From Novosphingobium flavum (GTDB taxonomy: Bacteria; Pseudomonadota; Alphaproteobacteria; Sphingomonadales; Sphingomonadaceae), in NCBI RefSeq assembly GCF_014230315.1, contig NZ_JACLAW010000005.1, positions 62,001 through 126,000 on the forward strand: a DNA stretch of 64,000 nucleotides, in the 5' to 3' direction. Below the pieces are notes generated by a model that did no database searches, was not told the DNA's origin, and worked only from the letters and a program-made list of their open reading frames with translations. This document shows positions 18,780 through 27,261 of the stretch, in pieces. The translations under genes were made by a program, and so were the position numbers. Positions within the stretch are counted from its first letter, which is position 1. Each line of letters opens with the position of its first letter.

Positions 18780-20075
18780 TCAGGCCATTTCCGAAATTTT
18801 CGGTGACCATTCCGGACGAAGGACGAACAGCGTCGTCGTCGCGCCAAGAACCAGGAACGCGAAGATCGTCAGCATCGGCAGATCGTAGTCGTTGTTGCTG
18901 ATCTGCAGCAACCAGCCAGTCAGCGCGCCCGCCACGCCGCCGGCGAAGCTGGTGGCGAACTGCTGCATGCCAGTCACCATCCCGACTGCCGGTTTCGGGA
19001 TCAGCGTAATCCGGACCAAAGCAACCTGATTTGCGGTCGTGAGGCCGAGGCATGTCAACGAGAAGATATTCCAGAACAGCGCCAGATCGAGCGATTCTGT
19101 GCGCGCACCCAGCAGAATGGTGGAGGCACCAACATATCCGGCAATGGTGAATGCCTTGCGGGTACGTACCGCATTGGCGCCGCGTGCGATCAATCGATCG
19201 GCGGCCCAGCCGGCCAGGATGGCAACCGTTGCAATGCCGGCAAAGCTGAAGAACGTGAAGAGGCCGGAATCCTCCAGCGACAGGCCGCGCTGGTTGTGGA
19301 GATAGTCGGGCATCCATTGCATGCAGAAGAAGGTGAAATAGCTGTAGCAGAACATGACGACCATCGAGCCCCACACTACCGGGCTCGCCAGCAGATTTGA
19401 AATGGGGACCGATGACGCCTCCCGCTTTTGCTCAGCGCGCGCTTCCTTGCCCGGAAAGTCATTGCGCACTGCCATGATCCAGGGGATCAGCCAGACGAGG
19501 CCGACAACCCCCGAGGCGATGAACATGTCGCGCCAGCTGTAGTTCTCGATCAGCCAGATCGCCACTGGCGCGCCGATCGCCGGACCGAACTTGTTGCCTG
19601 CCGCGATGATGCCGGTGGCGACGCCGCTGTGCTCCTCGCTGAAATTGTTGCGCACCCAGCGGAAGCTCGCGGGAATGGCCATGGATTCCGCGGCCCCGAT
19701 GATCAGGCGCATGACGACAAGCCCGGCCAGGGTATCCATCAAGCCGCTTGCCGCGGTAGCGAGACACCAGACCCCGAAGCATACGGCATAGGGCCATTTG
19801 ACGCCGTAGCGATCGACCAGATAGCCGCACAGCAGGTGAAACAGGCCGTACGACCAGAAGAATGCCGAGTTCAGCCAACCCTTGCCGATGCTGCTCAGGG
19901 CGAAATAGGACGTGAAGCTCTTGGCAGCAATGGCGGACGACATGGTCGACCGGTCGATGTTGCTGATCATCACGCCAAGCGCGAGAAGCAGCAGGATCGC
20001 CCAACTGATCGTCGTTGACAGCGGCTTTACGGATTGGGTGGGCTTTTCAACGCTCTCGGCGGAAATACTGGCCAT
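18780..20075 (-). CDS. MFS transporter, ACS type
   Basis: This 431-residue protein has about twelve spans. Its first span carries the ACS-family signature ISNIDRSTMSSAIAAK, and a FRWVRNNFSEEHSG loop follows the fourth and fifth spans, as in hexuronate/organic-acid carriers. It probably brings a sugar acid or aromatic acid into the cell. The ATG at 20075 follows GAGAGG at good spacing; a TTG 15 bases upstream is in frame but less likely. It is the last gene of a minus-strand set with two lactonases and a nitroreductase. A small dyad at 20100-20111 lies 25 bases upstream. Confidence 0.9.
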   Translation of the reverse strand: MASISAESVEKPTQSVKPLSTTISWAILLLLALGVMISNIDRSTMSSAIAAKSFTSYFALSSIGKGWLNSAFFWSYGLFHLLCGYLVDRYGVKWPYAVCFGVWCLATAASGLMDTLAGLVVMRLIIGAAESMAIPASFRWVRNNFSEEHSGVATGIIAAGNKFGPAIGAPVAIWLIENYSWRDMFIASGVVGLVWLIPWIMAVRNDFPGKEARAEQKREASSVPISNLLASPVVWGSMVVMFCYSYFTFFCMQWMPDYLHNQRGLSLEDSGLFTFFSFAGIATVAILAGWAADRLIARGANAVRTRKAFTIAGYVGASTILLGARTESLDLALFWNIFSLTCLGLTTANQVALVRITLIPKPAVGMVTGMQQFATSFAGGVAGALTGWLLQISNNDYDLPMLTIFAFLVLGATTTLFVLRPEWSPKISEMA

Positions 20076-20099
20076 CGACGCCTCTCTCAATTATTGCGG

Positions 20100-20111
20100 T
20101 ACAATGTTGTA
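20100..20111. promoter_or_regulatory. Small dyad TACAATGTTGTA upstream of MFS gene
   Basis: Two exact 5-bp arms (TACAA/TTGTA) are separated by two bases, 25 bases upstream of the MFS start and within the 96-base gap after the nitroreductase gene. It overlaps the expected promoter position and could be an operator. The evidence is positional only. Confidence 0.25.
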
Positions 20112-20171
20112 ACGCAGATATTTCTTTGACTTTTCATATTGATAGCATGAGCGGCGACGATGGCCGCTCCG

Positions 20172-20999
20172 TTATTTCAGGCCGAAGCCGAGCTGCATCA
20201 GAACCTCGCGCATCGTGTGCCGCCCGTCCAGCGACTCCTCGCTGTTGACGCGCTTGCTGATCTGCTTGGTCCAGTCTTGCTCTTTCATGCCTTGCTCGCG
20301 CTGGAATTCGCGCGCGCGGGCGTCGTAATCCTGTACCGCATCCAAAGCGGCCTGGTCGAAACCATACTGCTCGCTGAAAACGACGGCCTCGGGAGGGAGG
20401 CGCGGCTTCACGTCTGACGGCCGCTCCGGGTTCTGCTTGCCGATGCACTGCCCGAACAGGGCGAAAACATTGGACGGCAACCCAAGCTCGGCCGAGACCG
20501 CCAGCGGGTCGTTCCGCATTCCGCCGATGAAGATGCTCCCAAGGCCCATGGATTGCGCCGCGATCATTGCATTTTGCGCGGCGAGTGCGGTGTCGACCGC
20601 GCCCACCAGGAAGGTCTCGAAATAGGAAAGGCCTTCCGACGGCTCGCCGTGAAGTTCGGCGATCTTCTGTGAGCGGTTGAGATCGACCAGCCACACCAGG
20701 AAGAGGGGACAGTCGATGACATGCTTCTGGTTGTGCGCGATCTTCGAGAGACGAACCTTGCGGTCGTGGTCCTCGATGGCGATCATGCTCCAAGCCTGGA
20801 GATTGGACGATGTCGGCGCCGAAGAGGCGGCGGCGATCAGCGCCGGCAGGACGTCGGGATCGAGCGCATCGGGCAGGTAACCACGGACCGAACGGTGCGA
20901 CAGGATGATGTCGAGCGTCTCGTTCCAGATTTCCGGCATCGCCCGATCCTGGCGGTAGCGCTTGTGGAGCGGCGAAGTGTGTGGGGAGAAGTCACTCAT
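20172..20999 (-). CDS. Nitroreductase-family flavoprotein (NfsA/FRP-like)
   Basis: The 275-residue protein has the nitroreductase fold typical of NADPH-dependent FMN enzymes. The FMN-phosphate segment HRSVRGYLPDALDPDVL lies near the N-terminus. SAPTSSNLQAWS, an AQSMGLGSIFIGGMRN strand and FALFGQCIGKQN follow, and the C-terminal region is basic and helical. Members reduce nitro groups, quinones, flavins or enone-like compounds. The ATG at 20999 is preferred to a GTG four codons upstream. It starts 14 bases after the first lactonase gene ends, so they are almost certainly cotranscribed; a role in the same catabolic route is likely. Confidence 0.88.
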   Translation of the reverse strand: MSDFSPHTSPLHKRYRQDRAMPEIWNETLDIILSHRSVRGYLPDALDPDVLPALIAAASSAPTSSNLQAWSMIAIEDHDRKVRLSKIAHNQKHVIDCPLFLVWLVDLNRSQKIAELHGEPSEGLSYFETFLVGAVDTALAAQNAMIAAQSMGLGSIFIGGMRNDPLAVSAELGLPSNVFALFGQCIGKQNPERPSDVKPRLPPEAVVFSEQYGFDQAALDAVQDYDARAREFQREQGMKEQDWTKQISKRVNSEESLDGRHTMREVLMQLGFGLK

Positions 21000-21013
21000 G
21001 CGAATATCCACTC

Positions 21014-22282
21014 TTAAGGATTTGATGCTGCGAGCACTTGAGGAAGCGATTCAGATGGCACCGCGGCGTCGAGGTCGACCGCGCGGACCCACATTTGCTG
21101 AACGCCCGGCTCAAGGTCGATGTCGTAGCGGCGAAGGAAGGTCAGGCGCCCGTCGTCGGCGATGCGGAAGAGGGACAGGCCGGCCGGAACGGTCTGCCGG
21201 TCGTCGTCGGTTCCGACGGACATCGCCGCCAGCGTCGCGGCGATCAGCACGGTCCCGCTGGGATCAATGGTGAAGCAGCGAACATGGAAGCCATGCGGAT
21301 CGGCGAACTGGATCGCCTTGGGCTCTCCGGTCTCTTGGTCGATCGCAAAGACGGCGATGCTGTTCTCGCCGGCGTCGAACGGGAACGCGCCGATCGGGCT
21401 CGTCTTGGCGCTGACCCGATTGCTGGCATAGACCACGTGCCCGCGCGGATGAACGTGAATGGCGCCGCCGATCTGCACGATGCCCGGCACCGCCGGCTCC
21501 TGGATCAGGCTCGTCGTGAAGAGCGGCTCGGGCGAGAGCCGATCGTCGATCATCTGGTGCATGTGCAGCTCGTTTTGCAGCTCAACCACCACGTAGACCC
21601 AGGGCTTGGCGGGGTGGAACGCGACGTGCCGGGGGCCATAGCCATAGCCCTTTTTCCCGAACGGCATAACGTCCTGCCTGGAGGTCAACTGGCCATCGGC
21701 GAAGTCGAGTACCTTGAGCGAGCCGGGAATGCCGTCTGGCTTGTCCGGGCTGGGATTGTGGCCGCGGAACGCCATCACCACGCTGCGATTGGACGGGGTC
21801 GGCAAGACCTGATGGCAGAAGAAGCCGAGGTCGAGCTGGTCACCTTGCTCGATCTGCTGGCCCAAGGTGCCATCGGCGCGGATCGGGTGAACCGTGACGT
21901 GGGAGGGCGCGGTATAGCAGGTCAGCGCGTAACGCCCTTCGCCGTCGACCGAATTGTGGACCGCACGCTGGCGCAGGCGCTGTGCTTCCCCGTGAAGAGA
22001 CAGCCCGCCGTCATCGTCGAGCTTGAGCGCGAGGAGATAGTGCTCGCTGCCGGTGATCGACATGCTGCCGCGCTCGGAATCCGTCGAGGTCACGTAGAGG
22101 TACTGCCCGGAGGGGTGAGGCCAGCCGTATTGCACGACCGACGGCATGGCGATCGACGCGCGCCGCTCCAGCGTGCCGTTCTCGGCGTCCAGCTCCCAGC
22201 GAGTTACGACGTTACCTACGCTATTGAAAATCGCGACCCGTCGCGGGTTGCTCGCGTTGTTGGAGGGCGTGGGCGAGGACAT
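21014..22282 (-). CDS. Beta-propeller lactonase-family protein A
   Basis: This protein of 422 residues belongs to the seven-bladed propeller lactonase (YbhE/Pgl) family. Blade repeats are visible, such as YGWPHPSGQYLYVTS, GYGPRHVAFHPAKPWVYVVVE and IHVHPRGHVVYASN. No signal peptide is evident. The enzyme would open a lactone, as 6-phosphogluconolactonase and carboxymuconate cycloisomerase-like relatives do. The start MSSPTPSNN at 22282 is chosen because the upstream in-frame extension overlaps the neighbouring lactonase gene and has a non-protein-like composition. It is flanked by a second lactonase upstream and the nitroreductase 14 bases downstream. Confidence 0.85.
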   Translation of the reverse strand: MSSPTPSNNASNPRRVAIFNSVGNVVTRWELDAENGTLERRASIAMPSVVQYGWPHPSGQYLYVTSTDSERGSMSITGSEHYLLALKLDDDGGLSLHGEAQRLRQRAVHNSVDGEGRYALTCYTAPSHVTVHPIRADGTLGQQIEQGDQLDLGFFCHQVLPTPSNRSVVMAFRGHNPSPDKPDGIPGSLKVLDFADGQLTSRQDVMPFGKKGYGYGPRHVAFHPAKPWVYVVVELQNELHMHQMIDDRLSPEPLFTTSLIQEPAVPGIVQIGGAIHVHPRGHVVYASNRVSAKTSPIGAFPFDAGENSIAVFAIDQETGEPKAIQFADPHGFHVRCFTIDPSGTVLIAATLAAMSVGTDDDRQTVPAGLSLFRIADDGRLTFLRRYDIDLEPGVQQMWVRAVDLDAAVPSESLPQVLAASNP

Positions 22283-22401
22283 CAATTGCTCCAGTAGACA
22301 AGGAGAGTGGGTGAGTGTTGGTTCGTTGCGGTCTCGCGGCGGCACATGGGGCCGCAGGCGTGAACGCCCATCCTCGGGTGAAGTTCGTGCATCAGTCCCA
22401 C

Positions 22402-23457
22402 CTAAGGAAGCCGCACGCATTCGACCCAGTTCGGGCCGTCGCCTACGCTGTATTCAGCGAGTTGGTCCAGCGCGCCGCTCGCGCCGTCGATGCGATAGAC
22501 GACGAGGTTGCCGGAAACGTCGCCCGCGGCGAGCAGGAAGCGCCCGAACGGGTCTATGGCAAACCCGCGCGGGTCCGCTGGTGCCGGAAAATGCCCGGCG
22601 TTGGTGAGCCGGCCGGTCGCAGGGTCGACGCGAAATGCGGCGATCGTCAGCGAACCGCGGACGGAAACGTACAGCCATTTGCCGTCCGGCGTGCAATGCA
22701 GGTCGGAACCGCCGGCGCCAGCTTTGCTGTGCTGGTCAACTGGCTCAAAGCCGTCAGGCTTGGCGTCAGCGATCTGAATCTCCGACAGCATCCCGCTTTG
22801 CGGGTGGTAGCGGAAGGCGCAGACCGACGCGTCGTACTCATTGACGACGTAAAGGAAGCGGCCGCTCGGATGAAACCGCAGATGCCGCGGGCCGCGACCC
22901 GGTTCGACCATGATCGGCGACAGCGGTTCTAGGTCGAGCGCGCCGGTCACCGCGTCGAAGCGATGCCGGACGATGGCGTCGCCGTCGCAACTGGCACCGA
23001 AGATGAAGCGGTTGGTCGGATCGGGGATGACGGAATGCAGCTTCGGCGGCGTGCGAACCATGTCGCAGCCTTCCTGGACGAAACCTTGAGGCCCGATGGC
23101 GAAAACCGTTAGAATTCCGGTACGCTGCTCGCGTTTCGGATTGTTGGCGGCGATCATAAACCGGCCAGTCCGGTCAGTGACGATGTTGACCATGGACTCG
23201 TGCGCAAGGGTATTGCCCAGGTGAGTCAATCGGCCGCTGCTGCCGTCGATCGCAAAGGTGGCAAACGACCACGGCTGGTTACGCAGCGCAGCGTAGAGGA
23301 AGCGCCGGTCGGGGCTGATCGCCATTGGCATGACCTTGCCAGTGGCGGAAATTTGCTGGATCGGGGTCAACGCCCCGCTGTCGGGATCGAGCTGCAGAAC
23401 GCTGATCTGCTTGCTGGCATGTTCCGACACGTAGACGTAGAATCGGCCCGCACTCAT
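22402..23457 (-). CDS. Beta-propeller lactonase-family protein B
   Basis: The 351-residue protein is a close structural match to 6-phosphogluconolactonase (YbhE). It has the start FYVYVSEHASKQISVLQLD and the strong family motif GPRHLRFHPSGRFLYVVNE, followed by DLHCTPDGKWLYVS and a final RGFAIDPFGRFLLAAGD. It is cytoplasmic, since no signal peptide is seen. The start at 23457 follows GGGAGCAGG, an excellent ribosome binding site; the longer frame adds 46 residues that do not resemble the family. Two adjacent lactonases of one family, with a nitroreductase and an ACS carrier, suggest a pathway through lactone intermediates. Confidence 0.87.
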   Translation of the reverse strand: MSAGRFYVYVSEHASKQISVLQLDPDSGALTPIQQISATGKVMPMAISPDRRFLYAALRNQPWSFATFAIDGSSGRLTHLGNTLAHESMVNIVTDRTGRFMIAANNPKREQRTGILTVFAIGPQGFVQEGCDMVRTPPKLHSVIPDPTNRFIFGASCDGDAIVRHRFDAVTGALDLEPLSPIMVEPGRGPRHLRFHPSGRFLYVVNEYDASVCAFRYHPQSGMLSEIQIADAKPDGFEPVDQHSKAGAGGSDLHCTPDGKWLYVSVRGSLTIAAFRVDPATGRLTNAGHFPAPADPRGFAIDPFGRFLLAAGDVSGNLVVYRIDGASGALDQLAEYSVGDGPNWVECVRLP

Positions 23458-23664
23458 CAGCCTGCTCCCGTGCGGTGGCGCGAACCGGCCAAGTCGTCCA
23501 TTCCTGCATCCTCCTTGGCCAACGCCGTGCCTCGAAATATGACGCTCTCGCGCATCCAGAGATCTTCGGGTCTGCCTCGAAGCGGTTATTGGCATTCGCG
23601 CTTCGCTATTAAAAACGATATTATTTGATCCCTATGATAAGATTCTGCGATGAGTTGGGGCGGC

Positions 23665-23814
23665 TCATGGCGCGTTGCCATTGAGGGCGTCACCACTTGG
23701 ATCGCACCTGACAACACCCGCCGTTCGGTTTGTCGCAAGCCCGCCACACTCTGCGCGCCCGCGGGCCGGGTCATTGCCGAATTTGAACTTGAAAAAGTCG
23801 TCCAATTCCGACAT
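23665..23814 (-). CDS. Possible small protein, 49 residues
   Basis: A short frame beginning MSELDDFFKFKFGNDPARGR has a very good ribosome binding site (GGGAGGGA, about 5 bases before the ATG). I do not recognise the family. The N-terminus is acidic and aromatic, and the rest is small residues with two cysteines. It stands alone between the kinase-phosphatase gene and the lactonase genes, all in the same direction. It may be a real small protein or chance; the strong ribosome binding site is the main argument for it. Confidence 0.35.
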   Translation of the reverse strand: MSELDDFFKFKFGNDPARGRAECGGLATNRTAGVVRCDPSGDALNGNAP

Positions 23815-23910
23815 CTCAGTCCCTCCCGGGCGGCAAGGGCGTCTTCCGGAATTTGGGTTTACCGGCGCAGAAGCGCCAGACCTTCTGATGTATCGCAACG
23901 CGTGGCAACG

Positions 23911-23954
23911 AAGCCGCACAGCCGGGATAACTTCTTGGGCTGGGCGGCTTTTTT
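23911..23954 (+). terminator. Intrinsic terminator with no visible gene upstream
   Basis: AAGCCGC and GCGGCTT pair at the base of a stem-loop with additional inner AGCC/GGCT pairing, and six Ts follow (23949-23954). This is a textbook Rho-independent terminator on the plus strand. The nearest annotated genes upstream are on the minus strand, so it may end an unannotated small RNA. Confidence 0.6.
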
Positions 23955-24078
23955 CGTTTGCGCGGTGCCAACTGGATCGATTGCATTGGGCATTGAGCGC
24001 TTGCAGAACGGACGAATCGGGGTGTGCATCGCCGCGCCCGATGGCGCCGTGCGCGCCGGCCGGTGGCCGGACCAGGGC

Positions 24079-25785
24079 CTACCGCGTCACCAGGGCAAAG
24101 ACCAAGGCAATGAACAGGACGAGCGAAACCAGCTGCCAGAAGCGGGCTGGATCGCGTTCGATCAGCGGCACGACGCGCTGGTTTACGCGCGCGACAGCCG
24201 CCCCGCCTTCAAGTGCGCGAAGCAGTTCAACGGCATCGCCAAAGCGTTCATCGGGATCGATGGCAACGCTGCGCGTCAGCATCGAGTCGAGCCAGGCCGG
24301 CAATTCGGGTCGATAGATGCTGGGCAATTCCGCCTTGCGGAAGCGTGGACGGCTGAACGCCTCGACCTCGCCATAGGGGTATCGCTTGGTGAAGATGCGC
24401 CAGAACGTAACCCCCAGCGCGAAGAGGTCGGTCTGCTCGTCGCCGAGATTGCCGGTGAACATTTCGGGTGCCAGGTAGCTTGGCGTGCCGGGAATCTCGT
24501 TTTGCGCGAATTCGTCGATGCGCGGCAGCCGCGCGACGCCGAGATCGATCAGCTTCAGGCCGCCATCGTGCGTCAGAATCACGTTGTCGGGCTTGATGTC
24601 GCGGTGGATGATATCGAGCTTGTGCAATGCGGCGACCGCGCGGGTCAGGCGGATCGCGATGCTAAGGCCTTCCTCCAGGCTGATCGGGCTGGAAAGCCTT
24701 TGCTCGAGCGTCTGCCCCTCGTGAAACGGCTGCACCCCGTAGAGCTGGCTCTGGCGTTCCTGCGGCACGGCGATCACGTCGCCCACGAACGGGCTGGCGA
24801 CTCGGCTGCCAACGAGGATTTCCCGCGTGAAGGCCAGCTTTGCCCCGGACTCGGAGAGCAGCGACGGCTTGGGAAACTTGATGACGACGGCCTGTCCGTT
24901 GACCGTGTCGGTAGCCCGGAACAGCCGGGTATAGCGCCCGTCGGACAGCAGGCTGTCGAGGCGAAAACCGTCGATGCTTTCGCCTTCGCCCGGCGGCGGA
25001 AGGATCGGCAGGCGGTCGATGTCGCCGGCAAGGCTGTCATGGCCGAGGGCGGGCAGGGTGACAATGTCGAGGACGACGGCCGTGGCGTTGTCCTGGCTAC
25101 CGGCGTCGAGCGCCGCCTCGACGATCGCGGCCGCATCCGCGTCGGCGGAATTGCGCGCTCCCATCAGCTTTTCGAGGCGCCGGCCCGACAGGGTGCCATG
25201 AACGCCGTCGGAGGTCAGCAGGATGCGGTCATGTTCGGCCAGCGCGATCTGGTGATGATCCAGCCGCAGGCGCTCCTCGATGCCCAGCGCGCGGTAGAGG
25301 ATATGGCGCTGGTCGGGATGCGACCGGGTGTGATCCTGGGTCAACTGTGTGAGGCGCCCGTCACGGAAATGCCACGCGCGGCTATCGCCCACGTGCAGCA
25401 CATGGCCCTTGCGGCCCTTGAGAACACAGGCGGTAAAGGTTGTGGCGGCATGTTCCATCGCGTCGCTGCGGCCCATCGCGCAAAGCCAGCGATTGAACGC
25501 GCCCATCACCGCATGAGCCGCCGCCGCCGCGCCGATCGTGTCGGGCTGGCAATAGAACCCGTCGATCAGCGCGCGAACCGCCAGTTCGGCGGCGACGCGC
25601 CCGCCCTTGGCGCCGCCCACGCCGTCAGCCACCGCCGCGATCATGCCGTGGCGGATGCGTTCAAGCTCGGTTGCGCTGTAGAACCCGGCGAAATCCTGGT
25701 TGTCCGGACGGACGCCCGCCTCGGATGCGTAGCCCCCGGCTACCAGCAAACGTCCTTCAGGTTTCACTCCGCCCGAACCTCCCAT
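24079..25785 (-). CDS. Bifunctional protein phosphatase 2C / Ser-Thr kinase, membrane-anchored
   Basis: One 568-residue chain carries two opposing activities. Residues about 15-245 form a PP2C phosphatase with the metal motifs DNQD (28-31), ADGVGG (53-58), GDSRAW and SQDNATAVVL. Residues about 273-530 form a Hanks-type kinase with the ATP lysine K303, catalytic HRDIKPDN (394-401), DLG at 414-416 in place of DFG, and GTPSYLAPE. A single hydrophobic segment at the extreme C-terminus anchors it, leaving both domains in the cytoplasm. The ATG at 25785 is used; a TTG 54 bases upstream is in frame. It is divergent from a nitrate/nitrite transporter gene, an arrangement known for such fusions in other proteobacteria (near nasA), so control of nitrate assimilation is likely. 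Confidence 0.9.
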   Translation of the reverse strand: MGGSGGVKPEGRLLVAGGYASEAGVRPDNQDFAGFYSATELERIRHGMIAAVADGVGGAKGGRVAAELAVRALIDGFYCQPDTIGAAAAAHAVMGAFNRWLCAMGRSDAMEHAATTFTACVLKGRKGHVLHVGDSRAWHFRDGRLTQLTQDHTRSHPDQRHILYRALGIEERLRLDHHQIALAEHDRILLTSDGVHGTLSGRRLEKLMGARNSADADAAAIVEAALDAGSQDNATAVVLDIVTLPALGHDSLAGDIDRLPILPPPGEGESIDGFRLDSLLSDGRYTRLFRATDTVNGQAVVIKFPKPSLLSESGAKLAFTREILVGSRVASPFVGDVIAVPQERQSQLYGVQPFHEGQTLEQRLSSPISLEEGLSIAIRLTRAVAALHKLDIIHRDIKPDNVILTHDGGLKLIDLGVARLPRIDEFAQNEIPGTPSYLAPEMFTGNLGDEQTDLFALGVTFWRIFTKRYPYGEVEAFSRPRFRKAELPSIYRPELPAWLDSMLTRSVAIDPDERFGDAVELLRALEGGAAVARVNQRVVPLIERDPARFWQLVSLVLFIALVFALVTR

Positions 25786-25871
25786 CGCGTGATCGCATAT
25801 GCACGCACGAGGGGAGCGAAGGGCACTGTCCTGCGTCAAGCAAATTCCGCCACCGAAAGGAAATACACCTC

Positions 25872-27095
25872 ATGAGCGGGAAATCATTCTGGCAATCCGG
25901 CCACCGGCCGACATTGATCATGGCATTTCTCTATTTCGACATCGCGTTCATGGTCTGGAACATGCTCGGCCCGCTGGCGCCGATCATCGCCAAGGAACTG
26001 AACCTCACCCCTGCCGAAAAGGGCTTCATCGTAGCCGTTCCCACCCTGGCGGGCGCGGTGCTGCGTCTCGTCAACGGGTTCCTCGTTGACCGGATCGGCC
26101 AGAAGACCACCGGTGCGATCGGCCAGCTGATCGTGATGGCCGGCCTGTTCGCGGCATGGTTCTTCGGGGTGAACACCCTGCACGGCACCATTGCGGTCGG
26201 CGTGGTTCTCGGCTTTGCCGGTGCGGCCTTCGCGGTCGCGCTGCCGCTCGCCTCGCGCTGGTATCCGCCGGAACACCAGGGCAAGGCGATGGGCATTGCC
26301 GGCATGGGCAATTCGGGCACGGTCTTTGCCGCCGTCTTCGCGCCGATGCTGGCCAAGGTGTTCGGGTGGAACAACGTGCTGGGCCTTGCGCTGATCCCGC
26401 TCGCAATCGTGTTCGTTGCCTATATGGCGCTGGTCAAGGACAGCCCCGACCAGCCTCCGGCGAAGTCCATGGACGAATATGTCGCCGCCTACTTCAAGAT
26501 GCTGGGCGAGGGCGATGCCTGGTGGTTCATGCTGTTCTACGGCGTGACCTTCGGCGGTTTCGTCGGCCTCGGCGCCTCGCTCCCGCTGTGGTTCACCGGC
26601 GAACTGGGGATGACCCCGGTCTACGCGGGCTATGCCACGGCCGCCTGCGTCTTTGCCGGGTCGCTCGTCCGTCCGTTTGGCGGGGCGACGGCTGACCGGA
26701 TCGGCGGCATCCGCACGCTGTCGATCGTCTATATGGTCGCGGCCGTGCTGTTGGTGGCGATTGCCTTCGCACCGACCGCCTTTGCCGTGATGTTCCCGCT
26801 GTTCTTCGCCGTCATGGCGACGCTCGGCATCGGCAATGGCGCGGTGTTCCAGCTGGTCCCGCAGCGCTTCCGCCACCAGATCGGCGTCATGACCGGCCTG
26901 GTCGGCTTTGGCGGCGGTGTCGGCGGGTTCTACCTGGCATCGTCGCTGGGTCTCGCCAAGCAATGGACGGGCAGCGCCTCGTCGGGGTTCCTGGTCTTCG
27001 CCGCGCTGGCGCTGGTTGCCCTTGCCGGCCTGACCTCGGTCAAGAAGCGCTGGCGCACGACCTGGGGCGCCGCGATCCAGGGGGTGCGTATCTGA
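25872..27095 (+). CDS. narK: Nitrate/nitrite transporter, NarK/NasA family
   Basis: This 407-residue MFS protein of the nitrate-nitrite porter family has about twelve spans. The family traits are the start FYLYFD-like FLYFDIAFMVWNMLGPLAP, the nitrate signature region around GNSGTVFAAVFAP, and a second one near GFGGGVGGFYLA. It would import nitrate or exchange nitrate and nitrite. A ribosome binding site AAGGAAA precedes the ATG. It is divergent from the phosphatase-kinase fusion by 86 bases. No nitrate or nitrite reductase genes are seen here, so the reductases must be elsewhere. Confidence 0.9.
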   Translation: MSGKSFWQSGHRPTLIMAFLYFDIAFMVWNMLGPLAPIIAKELNLTPAEKGFIVAVPTLAGAVLRLVNGFLVDRIGQKTTGAIGQLIVMAGLFAAWFFGVNTLHGTIAVGVVLGFAGAAFAVALPLASRWYPPEHQGKAMGIAGMGNSGTVFAAVFAPMLAKVFGWNNVLGLALIPLAIVFVAYMALVKDSPDQPPAKSMDEYVAAYFKMLGEGDAWWFMLFYGVTFGGFVGLGASLPLWFTGELGMTPVYAGYATAACVFAGSLVRPFGGATADRIGGIRTLSIVYMVAAVLLVAIAFAPTAFAVMFPLFFAVMATLGIGNGAVFQLVPQRFRHQIGVMTGLVGFGGGVGGFYLASSLGLAKQWTGSASSGFLVFAALALVALAGLTSVKKRWRTTWGAAIQGVRI

Positions 27096-27123
27096 TCGTC
27101 AGACGCGCCAGTCCGGCGAACGC

Positions 27124-27160
27124 CCGGCGTCACGGGGCCGCTATGGCCCGGTGACGCCGG
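27124..27160. terminator. Strong bidirectional hairpin after narK
   Basis: A 16-bp stem with one mismatch (CCGGCGTCAC... and its complement) surrounds a 5-base loop, 29 bases after the transporter stop and about 100 bases before the convergent regulator stop. Further pairing (CAGAC/GTCTG) lies outside it. It probably serves as a terminator for both directions. Confidence 0.55.
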
Positions 27161-27261
27161 ACTCGTCTGGGGGGGCGGAGACGCCAGCCCGTCCGCCAAG
27201 GGCTCAAGGCGTCGTTCCTCTTTTTCCGTTCTGCTGCTCGCGGCGGCGCGGAGCGGTTTTC

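Larger units (their letters stand above)
23458..24078. other. Intergenic region with small ORF and plus-strand terminator
   Basis: These 621 bases separate the kinase-phosphatase gene from the lactonase operon. They contain an AT-rich promoter-like stretch at about 23600-23650, a possible 49-residue minus-strand gene, a small GGCGC/GCGCC hairpin at 23864-23877 and a strong plus-strand stem-loop with a T-run at 23911-23954. Long plus-strand frames here are shadows of the minus-strand genes. Confidence 0.5.

Noticed and set aside
23650..25875. Long plus-strand frame (over 700 codons) opposite the phosphatase-kinase gene
   Set aside because: The minus strand carries complete PP2C and kinase motifs; the plus-strand product matches nothing recognisable and results from high-GC codon bias.
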